Source of the DNA: UBA4738 sp002413305
GTDB lineage: Bacteria; Actinomycetota; UBA4738
Direction: 5' to 3'
Assembly: GCA_036847185.1 (NCBI GenBank)
Contig: DAIUAM010000025.1
Coordinates: 1 to 46,732 of the forward strand
DNA: 46,732 nucleotides
Shown here: positions 33,463-41,408 of the stretch, piece by piece
Layout: each line of letters opens with the position of its first letter
Numbering within the stretch: position 1 is the stretch's first letter
Position numbers and translations under genes: made by a program
Notes under the pieces: model-generated
What the model saw: the letters and a program-made list of their open reading frames with translations, nothing else
Database searches by the model: none
What the model was told of the DNA's origin: nothing

Positions 33463-35472
33463 TCAGGCCTCGTCCTCGACGGGTTCGGCCGACGGCTCGT
33501 TCGCCCAGCCGAACAGTGACGCCAGCAGCAGCAACCCGCCGTCGATGCACAGGATCGGTGAGTACAGCAGCCCGTAGCCCAGGATCGGCAGCGACACCGC
33601 GGCCAGGATCGGGTAGTACGACGGCGACGGCATGTGGATGGCGTGGCCGGCCTCGTGGCTCGCGCCGTGGGCGGCCTCGTTCCCTCCATCGCCATGCATC
33701 GCCCGCTCGCTCTCCGCGGGCCCCGCCGCGCCGCCGGGCGCCGAGGGAAGCTCGGAGGGCGACACGTCATCGGCGCCCCTCGGCGCGTCCCCGTTCGCCC
33801 CACCCGCCATCACGGCGACCAGCTGCCCTTCACGGTCCTCGGCGTACTTCCGGTGCCAGAAGTCGTCCAGCGAGTGCACCACCGGGATCTCGTCGAAGTT
33901 CCAGTCGGGCGGCGGCGACGACGTCGTCCACTCGAGCGTCCTCGCGTCCCACGGATCGGCGGGGGCCGGTTCGGCACGTCGTTTGCTCAGCACCACGTTG
34001 GCCAGGAACAGCAGGACCGAGGCGGCGATCAGGAACGCGCCCACGGTCGAGAACGTGTTCCAGAACGTCCACCCGGCGGTGGCCGGGTACCGGTAGATCC
34101 GCCGCGGCATCCCCTGGAGCCCCAGGATGTGGAACGGGCCGAACGTCACGTTGAACCCGATCAGCATCAGCCAGAAGTGGACCTTGCCGATCTTCTCGGA
34201 AAGCATGTGGCCGAAGATCTTCGGCCACCAGTAGTAGATGCCGGAGAACAGCCCGAACACGCTCCCGCCGAACAGCACGTAATGGAAGTGCGCGACGATG
34301 TAGTACGTGTCGGTCTGCTGGTAGTCGGCCGGCACTACGGCGTGCGTCACGCCGGACAGCCCGCCGATCGTGAACATCGCGATGAACCCCAGCGAGAACA
34401 GCAGCGGCGTGCCGAAGTGGATGTCCCCGCCCCACAGCGTGGCCAGCCAGTTGAAGATCTTCACCCCGGTGGGCACCGCGATCAGCATGGTCGACACCGC
34501 GAAGGCCGAGTTCGCCACCGGACCAAGGCCCACCGCGAACATGTGGTGCGCCCATACGCCCCACCCCATGAGGCCGATGGCCAGGCCGGAGAAGACGACC
34601 ACCGGGTAGCCGAACAGGGGCTTGCGCGCGAAGACCGGCAGCACCTCGGACACGATGCCCATCGCGGGCAGGATGAGGATGTAGACCTCCGGATGGCCGA
34701 ACAACCAGAACAGGTGCTGCCATAACACCGAGTCGGCACCCTTGGCCACGTTGAAGAAGTTCGTCCCGAACCGCCGGTCGAAGAACGCCTCGACCAGGCC
34801 GATGGTCAGCACGGGAAGGGCGAAGATCAGCAGGAACTGGACGACGAACGTCATCCACACGAACACCGGCATGCGCATCAGGCTCATGCCGGGCGCGCGC
34901 ATGTTGAGGATCGTGACGGCCAGGTTCACCGCCGAGACCGTGGACGCGATGCCGGCCATCAACAGCCCCAGGTAGTAGAAGTCGGTGTGGATGGCGCCCT
35001 GGCCACACAGCGGCTGGTAGCAGAACCATCCCCCGTTCGGCGCGCCGCCCAGCAGGAAGCTCGAATAGAGGAACAGGCCGGCGGACAGGAAGGCCCAGTA
35101 GCTGAAGGCGTTCAGGCGGGGGAACGCCACGTCGCGGGCCCCGATCATGAGCGGCACCAGGTAGTTGAAGAACGCCGCCGACAGCGGCATGACCACGAAG
35201 AAGATCATGGTGAGGCCGTGCATGGTGAACAGCTCGTTGTAGGCGTTCGCCGTCAGGATCTTCCCGTCAGGCCGGGCCAGCTGGACGCGGATCAGCAACG
35301 CCTCGACGCCGCCCACCAAGAAGAACGAGAACCCCGTGACCCCGTAGAGGATCCCGATCTTCTTGTGGTCGACCGTGTTGATCCAGCCCCAGAACCCGTG
35401 GGTGGCGGTGGGGCGGCGAAGGATGCGGCGGCGCGGGATGGCGGCCTCCGGCGGCGCGGTCACGACCGCCAT
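33463..35472 (-). CDS. ctaD: Cytochrome c oxidase subunit I with C-terminal membrane extension, oxidase B
   Basis: 669 residues. The 12-helix core is canonical: haem and CuB ligands His260, His309, His310, His395, His397, cross-linked Tyr264 in HPEVY, D-channel Asp in GARD, and the K-channel lysine Lys338 in PTGVKIF. After the core, an Ala/Gly linker and a His-rich stretch (about 593-613) lead to two extra helices (about 620-660) that look like a fused small subunit. It belongs to the caa3 operon with a cytochrome c-bearing subunit II. The contrast with the lysine-less subunit I of oxidase A is marked. Confidence 0.95.
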   Translation of the reverse strand: MAVVTAPPEAAIPRRRILRRPTATHGFWGWINTVDHKKIGILYGVTGFSFFLVGGVEALLIRVQLARPDGKILTANAYNELFTMHGLTMIFFVVMPLSAAFFNYLVPLMIGARDVAFPRLNAFSYWAFLSAGLFLYSSFLLGGAPNGGWFCYQPLCGQGAIHTDFYYLGLLMAGIASTVSAVNLAVTILNMRAPGMSLMRMPVFVWMTFVVQFLLIFALPVLTIGLVEAFFDRRFGTNFFNVAKGADSVLWQHLFWLFGHPEVYILILPAMGIVSEVLPVFARKPLFGYPVVVFSGLAIGLMGWGVWAHHMFAVGLGPVANSAFAVSTMLIAVPTGVKIFNWLATLWGGDIHFGTPLLFSLGFIAMFTIGGLSGVTHAVVPADYQQTDTYYIVAHFHYVLFGGSVFGLFSGIYYWWPKIFGHMLSEKIGKVHFWLMLIGFNVTFGPFHILGLQGMPRRIYRYPATAGWTFWNTFSTVGAFLIAASVLLFLANVVLSKRRAEPAPADPWDARTLEWTTSSPPPDWNFDEIPVVHSLDDFWHRKYAEDREGQLVAVMAGGANGDAPRGADDVSPSELPSAPGGAAGPAESERAMHGDGGNEAAHGASHEAGHAIHMPSPSYYPILAAVSLPILGYGLLYSPILCIDGGLLLLASLFGWANEPSAEPVEDEA

Positions 35473-35503
35473 CGCTTCGGCCTTCCCCGCGCCCGGCGCG
35501 ACG

Positions 35504-36511
35504 TCATTGGTTCGCCTCCAGGTAGGCGATGAGGGTCTGGATCTGGTCGGGCGTCAGATGGAGATCCGGCATGTCGGCCCCCGGCTTTACGCCGGGCGGG
35601 TTCTTGAGCCAGTTGGTCAGGTTCTGGACATTGTTGCGGAAGGTGGCTCCAGCGAACGTGGACCGGTTCCCGAAGTGGGTCAGGTTCGGCCCGATGTCCG
35701 CGGCGAAGCCCTGGACGCCATCGATCGTGTGGCACCCACCGCAGCCCTTCGCTTGCATGATCGACAGGACGGCGGGCGGCGGCTGCGGTGCCGGTTTCTC
35801 CATGTCGGCCAGCCAGGCCTGCCAGTGGGACTGGTCCTCGGCGAACACCCGGAGCCGCATGTTCGCGTGGGACGCGCCGCAGAACTCGGCGCACTGGCCG
35901 AGGTAGACTCCCGGCCGGTCGGCCTGGATCGTCAGGTGGTTGACCCGGTTCGGCTCGAGGTCCTGCTTCCCGGCCAGGCGCGGGACCCAGAAGCTGTGGA
36001 TCACATCGATCGAGGTCACCGCGACGTACACAGGCTGTCCGGCCGGGATGTGGATCTCGTTGGCGGTGGTGAACTTCTGCTGCGGGTACTTCACCTCCCA
36101 CCACCACTGATGGCCGACCACGGTGATCTGAAGCGGCCTCCCCGGCGGCTTGCGGGAGAGGGAGAAGATCGTCCCGATGGTCGGTACGGCCACCCCCAGG
36201 AGCAGCACGGCCGGGATGATCGTCCACGTGATCTCGAGGCGCTTGTTCCCGTGGACCTGCTTCGGCACCCCTCGGCCCTCCCGGTGCCGGAACCGGTACA
36301 GCGAGAAGACGAGCAGGCCTTCGACCAGGAAGAAGACCGCCACCGCGATCCAGAACACGGGCCAGAAGAGGCTGTCGATCTTGCGCGAGTACGGACCGGC
36401 CGGGTTCAGCGTGTCCTGCGCGATCCTGTTCTGACTGCACCCCGACAGCAGGAGCCCGAGGCTGGGCAGCGCAGCCCCACCTGCCAGCCGCTTCCTGGTT
36501 CGTACGGTCAT
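35504..36511 (-). CDS. ctaC: Cytochrome c oxidase subunit II with fused cytochrome c, oxidase B
   Basis: 335 residues. A lipoprotein signal (LLLSGC, Cys25) and two helices precede the CuA domain (His172, Cys207, Glu209, Cys211, His215, Met218), then a mono-haem cytochrome c domain with CGGCH (Cys257, Cys260, His261) and Met314. This is the caa3 arrangement, in which quinol-derived electrons enter through the attached haem c. I chose the ATG at 36511, preceded by GAGGAACGG, over one 5 codons upstream. It lies 121 nt after ctaB and 31 nt before ctaD. Confidence 0.96.
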   Translation of the reverse strand: MTVRTRKRLAGGAALPSLGLLLSGCSQNRIAQDTLNPAGPYSRKIDSLFWPVFWIAVAVFFLVEGLLVFSLYRFRHREGRGVPKQVHGNKRLEITWTIIPAVLLLGVAVPTIGTIFSLSRKPPGRPLQITVVGHQWWWEVKYPQQKFTTANEIHIPAGQPVYVAVTSIDVIHSFWVPRLAGKQDLEPNRVNHLTIQADRPGVYLGQCAEFCGASHANMRLRVFAEDQSHWQAWLADMEKPAPQPPPAVLSIMQAKGCGGCHTIDGVQGFAADIGPNLTHFGNRSTFAGATFRNNVQNLTNWLKNPPGVKPGADMPDLHLTPDQIQTLIAYLEANQ

Positions 36512-36609
36512 CCGTTCCTCGCGCATCGGGGGCGTTCGTCGGGCCGAGCCGAGATCGGCCACACGATATCACCACCTTCCGCGGAGGTGCCCGAGGTGTG
36601 GTGCGGCGG

Positions 36610-36626
36610 CCGTTCGTCCCGAACGG
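36610..36626. terminator. Possible hairpin between ctaB and ctaC
   Basis: CCGTTCG-TCC-CGAACGG forms a perfect 7-nt stem with a 3-nt loop, 6 nt beyond the ctaB stop. No T-run follows on either strand, so it may be a weak or factor-dependent terminator, an attenuator, or an mRNA-processing stem that sets the ratio of ctaAB to oxidase subunits. Confidence 0.35.
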
Positions 36627-36632
36627 TGGGGC

Positions 36633-37571
36633 TCAGCGGATCACCGTGTCGACGGCCACGGCGAGGAACAGGAGCGCGAGGTAGACGATCGAGAAGCGGA
36701 ACAGGCTCATCGCAGCGCTCACGGTGCGGCGGCGGTGCAGATGGAGGGCGGTCCGGACGAACAGCACCCCCAGCACGGCCGCTGCGGCCGGGTACAGCCA
36801 CCCAGTGTGCGCCACGGGCCAGAGCACCAGCGTCGAGGCGACGAGCAGGTAGGAGTAGAGGAGGATCTGGCGGACGGTGGCGTCCCGGCCGGCCACCACC
36901 GGAAGCATGGGGACGCCGGCTTCGGCGTATTCGCGTTCGTACCGCATGGCCAGCGCCCAGAAGTGGGGCGGCGTCCACAGGAACACGACGACGAACAACA
37001 CCACCGCCGGCCATCCCACCCGGCCGGTCACCGCGGCCCAGCCGACCAGCACCGGGGCGGCTCCTGCGGCCCCCCCGATCACGATGTTCTGGGGCGACGT
37101 CCGCTTGAGCCACATCGTGTACACCAGCACGTAGAACAGCAGCGCGGCCGTGGAGAGCACGGCGGAGAGCAGGTTCACTGTGAGGGCCAGCCAGACGAAC
37201 CCGGCCGCGCCCAGCGCGATCCCGAACCACAGGGCCCGTCGCGGCGTGATCCGGTGGGTGGGGAGCGGCCGGCGGCGGGTTCGATGCATGACCTGGTCGA
37301 TGTCGCGGTCGACGTACTGGTTGATGGCGTTGGCGCCCCCGGCCGAAACGGTGCCGCCGATGAGCGTGGCGGCCACCCGCCACAGCGAGGGGATCCCCCG
37401 GGCGGCGAGGATCATCGCCGGGACCGTCGTGATCAGGAGCAACTCGATGATGCGGGGCTTGGTCAGCTGGATGTAGCCCCCCGCCATCTTCCCCAGCTCC
37501 CGGAGGCGGTTGGGCGGGACGAGGGCCGGTTCGGCGCCGATCCCTCGCACGCGCGTTCGCATGGCCTTCAT
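36633..37571 (-). CDS. ctaB: Protohaem IX farnesyltransferase (haem O synthase)
   Basis: 312 residues, UbiA-superfamily prenyltransferase with about eight or nine helices; converts haem B to haem O for the aa3/caa3 oxidases. The Mg-diphosphate motif NAINQYVDRDIDQVM and following RTRRRPLP are clear, as is the later WTPPHFWALAMRY...YAEAGVPMLPVV stretch. The ATG at 37571 overlaps the ctaA stop as ATGA. It also needs a prenyl donor that the window's synthases could supply precursors for. Confidence 0.95.
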   Translation of the reverse strand: MKAMRTRVRGIGAEPALVPPNRLRELGKMAGGYIQLTKPRIIELLLITTVPAMILAARGIPSLWRVAATLIGGTVSAGGANAINQYVDRDIDQVMHRTRRRPLPTHRITPRRALWFGIALGAAGFVWLALTVNLLSAVLSTAALLFYVLVYTMWLKRTSPQNIVIGGAAGAAPVLVGWAAVTGRVGWPAVVLFVVVFLWTPPHFWALAMRYEREYAEAGVPMLPVVAGRDATVRQILLYSYLLVASTLVLWPVAHTGWLYPAAAAVLGVLFVRTALHLHRRRTVSAAMSLFRFSIVYLALLFLAVAVDTVIR

Positions 37572-38617
37572 GATGCGACCCCGCCATCATTTCTGGAAGC
37601 CCGGCGGGAGGAAAGGGAGCGGGGATCGGCGGGAGCCTCGACCGGCCCGGGGTCCGCGGCGGGCCGGGACGAGGGGCCGGGGAGCCTCGCGGCGAACGCC
37701 GTCGCCGAGAGTGCGCCCCACACCAGGCCGGCCACGGCCACATGCGACACCACCGCTGCTGGGGCCAGGTGCGACCAGACGTTCGCCGCGCCGACCAGGA
37801 TCTGGACGGCGAACAACACCACGGAGATGAGCGCCAGCTCGGCGGCGGCCGGCCGCCGGTGACGCTCCCCCCAGGCCCACACGGCCAGCCCGACCACCGC
37901 ACACGCCACCGCCCCGGCCAGGACCCGGTGGGTGAAGTGCACGACGGCCTGCTCGGAAGCGAACCGAGGCACCAGGCGACCGTTCATCAGCGGCCAGTCC
38001 CGAAACACCAGGCCCGCCCCGATCCCCCGGACGTAGGTGCCCACGGCCATGAGCGCGAACATTGCCCCGGCCACGACCCGCGCCAGGACGGTGAAACCGT
38101 CGACGGACAGGCGGCGTTCGACGTCCAGGGCGAACGCCGCCACCGTTCCGTAGACCAGGACCGCGACCAGGATCATGGCGGTCCCGAAGTGCGCGGTGAC
38201 CAGCAGCGCGGATAGGTCGCCCTTCACGACGATCCCGCCCAGCACGGCTTGGGCCACGATCAAGCCCACGGCGACCCAGGCGGTCCGGAGGACCCTGGGC
38301 TCGCGCCGGTAGCGCCGGGTGGCCACGATCGCCAAGATCCCCACCAGCACGATGTCGGCGAACGCGGTCATCCGGTGCGAATACTCGACGATGGGGTGGT
38401 ACTGGAGCGGGGGGAGCCAGTGGCCGGGGGAACACTTCGGCCATCCACTGCACCCCTCCCCGGAGCCGGTGGCCCGGACCAAGCCACCGATGGTGACCAG
38501 CCCGAACGTCACCGCCGTGGCCGCGATCCATAGGCCCCGGATCGATCGATGGGGGCTGTCAGGCTGCTTCGGGTGAGATGAGAGCCGAGCAGGAGTGGCG
38601 GTGCGCAGGTCCGACAT
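37568..38617 (-). CDS. ctaA: Haem A synthase
   Basis: 349 residues with eight helices; oxidises haem O to haem A. The first outer loop contains the cysteine pair CSGWPKC, and the haem-ligand histidines appear in EYSHRMTAF, VTAHFGTAMI, VHFTHRVLAG and VVSHVAVAGL. The ATG lies at 38617. It is 46 nt downstream of the CcdA-like gene and coupled to ctaB, making haem A supply part of the oxidase B operon; the product presumably serves oxidase A too. Confidence 0.95.
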   Translation of the reverse strand: MSDLRTATPARLSSHPKQPDSPHRSIRGLWIAATAVTFGLVTIGGLVRATGSGEGCSGWPKCSPGHWLPPLQYHPIVEYSHRMTAFADIVLVGILAIVATRRYRREPRVLRTAWVAVGLIVAQAVLGGIVVKGDLSALLVTAHFGTAMILVAVLVYGTVAAFALDVERRLSVDGFTVLARVVAGAMFALMAVGTYVRGIGAGLVFRDWPLMNGRLVPRFASEQAVVHFTHRVLAGAVACAVVGLAVWAWGERHRRPAAAELALISVVLFAVQILVGAANVWSHLAPAAVVSHVAVAGLVWGALSATAFAARLPGPSSRPAADPGPVEAPADPRSLSSRRASRNDGGVAS

Positions 38618-38663
38618 GACGCCGCCAGTATGCAGGTGTCGGAGCGCCCTCGCCCGAAGCTCC

Positions 38664-39419
38664 TCAGATCGCCGGGGTGAACCGGTTGATCACTCGAAAC
38701 AGCGGCGCGATCAGCCGTGTCCACTTCCCCGTGGCGAGCAGGACCCCGATGGCCATCAGCACGACCCCGCTCACCCCGGCGAACGCCCGGTAGTGCCGGC
38801 TGAAGAAGCGGAAGGCCCCCATCAGCCGGCCGATCCCAAGCCCGATCAGCAGGAACGGAAGCCCGAGCCCGAGGGAATACACCGCCAGCAGGATCACGGC
38901 CCGGGCCGTGCTGCCCTGGTTCGCGGCCAGCGTGGTGATCGCTCCCAGCACCGGACCGATGCACGGCGTCCACCCGACGGCGAAGGCCATCCCGAGTGGG
39001 AGCGCCGCCGCCGGGCCGGGCCTGACCTTCGACAGGAGCGGGCGCCCTTCCCGGTACATCCAGGCCATCCCCAAGCGGAGCGCATACAGAAGCATGAACG
39101 CGCCCAGGAGCAGGACCAGCACGCCGGCCGTCCGCTGCCCGGCGCTCGACCGCAGCCATCTGGAGAGGGCGCTGGCTGTGAACCCGGCCACCAGCGTGAA
39201 TACCAGGCTGAACCCGAGGATGAACAGCAGGATCGGCACCAACGTCGAACGCTTCGATTTGGGCTCTCCGGCAGCCGTGGCCTCCCCGCCGGTGATGAAC
39301 GACAGGTAGCCGGGCACCAGGGGCAGCACGCACGGCGAGGCGAACGACACCACGCCGGCGGCGAAGGCCAGCAGGGGCGCCCACCACTCCTGCACCCCCC
39401 GGGTCACGTCGCCGATCAT
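38664..39419 (-). CDS. ccdA: CcdA-family cytochrome c biogenesis protein
   Basis: About 251 residues, six helices. It moves reducing power across the membrane for cytochrome c maturation or copper-site assembly. The two redox cysteines are visible in FASPCVLPLVPGYLSF (helix 1) and VGWTPCIGPVLGA (helix 4). I chose the ATG at 39419 (MIGDVTRGVQEWWAPLL) with GAGGATGAG upstream; the frame is open to 39560, but that extension would cover the Rex-type site and lacks homology features. It is first in the oxidase B transcript. Confidence 0.9.
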   Translation of the reverse strand: MIGDVTRGVQEWWAPLLAFAAGVVSFASPCVLPLVPGYLSFITGGEATAAGEPKSKRSTLVPILLFILGFSLVFTLVAGFTASALSRWLRSSAGQRTAGVLVLLLGAFMLLYALRLGMAWMYREGRPLLSKVRPGPAAALPLGMAFAVGWTPCIGPVLGAITTLAANQGSTARAVILLAVYSLGLGLPFLLIGLGIGRLMGAFRFFSRHYRAFAGVSGVVLMAIGVLLATGKWTRLIAPLFRVINRFTPAI

Positions 39420-39544
39420 GCGGCACTCATCCTCGCAGGCAGCGGGCCATTTCGGCGAAGCACGGAGTGACAACAGGGGGTACCTTCGAGCAGGCTGGGC
39501 CGAGTTGCAGAGGCCCGCCTCCCGAGCGATAGTGGGGCCGATGC

Positions 39545-39562
39545 TTGTGAACGCCTTCACAA
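39545..39562. promoter_or_regulatory. Perfect Rex operator between the oxidase B and b6c operons
   Basis: TTGTGAACGCCTTCACAA is an exact match to the Rex consensus TTGTGAA-N4-TTCACAA. It lies in the 267-nt gap between divergent ccdA (minus) and the b6c complex operon (plus), about 50 nt upstream of the latter's -35. It could control either direction or both; I could not find a clear minus-strand promoter. Apart from this site and the promoter at 39613-39642 the gap (39420-39686) shows no gene. Confidence 0.88.
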
Positions 39563-39612
39563 GCCGATCGGACGGCCCCGAACGGCGAACCGACTTTCCG
39601 AGTGCCCGTTGT

Positions 39613-39642
39613 TTGAGGCGACCGGCAGGCGCTGCCTATAAT
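39613..39642 (+). promoter_or_regulatory. Promoter of the b6c complex operon
   Basis: TTGAGG (39613-39618) and a perfect TATAAT (39637-39642) are spaced by 18 nt. The predicted start is near 39649, about 38 nt upstream of the GTG at 39687. A consensus -10 is striking in such GC-rich DNA and suggests strong expression. Confidence 0.7.
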
Positions 39643-39686
39643 CCGCCCGCGGCGGAAGACGACCGGAGACAAGGGGAAGGCGGCGT

Positions 39687-40145
39687 GTGTTGAGGATGCT
39701 CGGGGTGACGATCGCACGGGGAGACATCATCACCCTAATCCTCATGCTCGGCGCGCTTGGCATCACCATGGGGGTCACCGGGTTCGCCATCGGACTCGAC
39801 CGCGGCCTGATCACCCCGAAGCTGTTCCCTCCACTCCGCAAGGTCGAGGCGTTCATCCGGGACTTCGAATGGACGTGGACCCGCGCGGCGGTCTTCTCGG
39901 TGGTCTTGTGGTTCGCCGCCATCGCCCTGTTGGGGGTATTCCCCTCCTGGTGGCTGCTGTTCGCTCAGAACACCCTCGGATGGGGACCGCAGAAGTTCTG
40001 GCTGTTCAAGCTCCGCGACGTCCTCGCCGCGGGCATCTTCAGCCTCCCCTTCGGCGCCTTCGTCCTGGTCCCTTACTATCTTCAGAAGACGCGGCGCCGG
40101 CTTCGGAGCCAGAGCGAGAGCCGCCCCACGGGCGGCTACCGGTGA
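39687..40145 (+). CDS. Unknown membrane protein, first gene of the b6c operon
   Basis: 152 residues from a GTG behind AAGGGGAAGG. Three helices are predicted: about 12-35, 66-92 and 112-132, with the amphipathic segment RKVEAFIRDFEWTWTRAAV before the second and a basic C-terminus. No haem, iron-sulfur or quinone motif is visible, and I do not recognise a family. Its place at the head of the operon, 30 nt before the ferredoxin, suggests an integral accessory subunit, perhaps an anchor for the ferredoxin (inference). Confidence 0.75.
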   Translation: MLRMLGVTIARGDIITLILMLGALGITMGVTGFAIGLDRGLITPKLFPPLRKVEAFIRDFEWTWTRAAVFSVVLWFAAIALLGVFPSWWLLFAQNTLGWGPQKFWLFKLRDVLAAGIFSLPFGAFVLVPYYLQKTRRRLRSQSESRPTGGYR

Positions 40146-40175
40146 CCCGCGGGAGAGGATAAGGGGAGCCCGACC

Positions 40176-40580
40176 ATGCCATTCGTGAAGACCGAAGTCG
40201 ACATCAAGACCGACTACACCGTCCAGACCGTGGACCCCGAGTGGCTCCGGCAGGGCGTGAAGTCGCCGAAGCACCTGATGCTGGACCCCGAGCCCTGCAT
40301 CCTGTGCCGGGCCTGCGAGGACGTTTGCCCGTGGAACTGCATCTACATGCTCGACCCCGGCATCGTCCAGAACGCCGACGAGGACGTCGAAGCCGAGGTC
40401 CAGAACTCGTTCGCCATCTTCGTGGTCGACGACAACGCGTGCACGCGGTGTTCGGTGTGCGTGGAGCGCTGCCCCAGCGACTGCCTGTACTATGCGCGTC
40501 TGCCCGAAGAGGAGTCAGCCGGCCGCCGGACGATGGCGGCCGTTCCGATGTCCCAGCAGGTCGACGTCGACGTCGAGTAG
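40176..40580 (+). CDS. 2[4Fe-4S] ferredoxin encoded with the b6c complex
   Basis: 134 residues, soluble, no signal, so cytoplasmic. Two cluster motifs are visible: Cys41, 44, 47, 51 (CILCRACEDVC) and Cys89, 92, 95, 99 (CTRCSVCVERC). Each is followed by Pro and then an extra Cys four residues on (Cys55, Cys103), giving CPxxC in both. A 37-residue acidic linker separates the motifs. Such a ferredoxin is not a standard subunit of bc or b6f complexes. Position between a membrane protein and cytochrome b suggests it docks on the cytoplasmic face of the complex. Confidence 0.93.
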   Translation: MPFVKTEVDIKTDYTVQTVDPEWLRQGVKSPKHLMLDPEPCILCRACEDVCPWNCIYMLDPGIVQNADEDVEAEVQNSFAIFVVDDNACTRCSVCVERCPSDCLYYARLPEEESAGRRTMAAVPMSQQVDVDVE

Positions 40581-40604
40581 GACGCCGGGGAGAGGATCGA
40601 GGGC

Positions 40605-41390
40605 GTGAAGCTGAGGGAACGGCTGCCGAAGCCTCCGAGCCCCATGGAGGCCCTCGACAAGGTCCGGGAGACCGAGTTCTGGAAGTCCGTCTTCCGCCCC
40701 GGATCCATCTTCCGGAAGGGCTACAAGGACACCCAGCGCGACCGGGCTCTGGCCATGATGAACAACGTCATGTACCACCTGCATCCGGTCAAGATCAAAC
40801 GGCACGGGCTGAAGCTGACCTACACGTTCTGCCTGGGTGGACTGTCGTTCTTCCTGTTCGTCCTGCTGACCGTCACCGGCATCTACTTGATGTTCTTCTA
40901 CCGGCCGTCGGCCGACATCGGCGGCGCGCAGGCGTACAACGACATGCTGGCCATCCGCAACGGGGTGCTGTTCGGCGACCTGGTCCGCAACATCCATCGA
41001 TGGTCCGCGCACCTCATGGTCCTCACGGTCACCCTGCACATGGCCCGAGTGTTCTACACGGGCGCGTACAAGCCCCCTCGCGAGTTCAACTGGGTGGTGG
41101 GCGTGATCCTGCTGTTCCTCACGCTCGGCTTGTCGTTCACCGGGTACCTGCTCCCCTGGGACCAGCTCTCGATCTGGGCGGTCACGGTGGGCACGAACCT
41201 GGCCGGCTATTCGCCGCTGATCGCGAACCAGGTCCGGTTCCTGTTACTCGGCGGCATCGAGGTCGGTCCCGCCACGCTCTTACGCTGGTACGTCCTGCAT
41301 GTCCTGGCCCTCCCGTTCGTGCTGGTCCTGTTCCTGGCGGTCCACTTCTGGCGGATCCGCAAGGACGGCGGGATCAGCGGCCCGCTGTAG
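40605..41390 (+). CDS. Cytochrome b6-type subunit (N-terminal cytochrome b)
   Basis: 261 residues, four helices after a 65-residue N-terminal extension. Haem b ligands are His131 and His145 in helix B, His232 and His247 in helix D; the 15-residue step in helix D is the b6f/Firmicutes spacing. Cys76 in TYTFCLGG lines up with Cys35 of cytochrome b6, which binds the extra haem c-n/c-i covalently at the n side. The ending RKDGGISGPL is also b6-like. The start is GTG at 40605. The protein would form the quinol oxidase/reductase core with the next gene. Confidence 0.93.
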   Translation: MKLRERLPKPPSPMEALDKVRETEFWKSVFRPGSIFRKGYKDTQRDRALAMMNNVMYHLHPVKIKRHGLKLTYTFCLGGLSFFLFVLLTVTGIYLMFFYRPSADIGGAQAYNDMLAIRNGVLFGDLVRNIHRWSAHLMVLTVTLHMARVFYTGAYKPPREFNWVVGVILLFLTLGLSFTGYLLPWDQLSIWAVTVGTNLAGYSPLIANQVRFLLLGGIEVGPATLLRWYVLHVLALPFVLVLFLAVHFWRIRKDGGISGPL

Positions 41391-41408
41391 GAGAGGAAGA
41401 GGCGACCG

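Noticed and set aside
39420..39560. N-terminal extension of CcdA
   Set aside because: It would run through the perfect Rex-type site and has no membrane or signal character; the ATG at 39419 starts right before helix 1.
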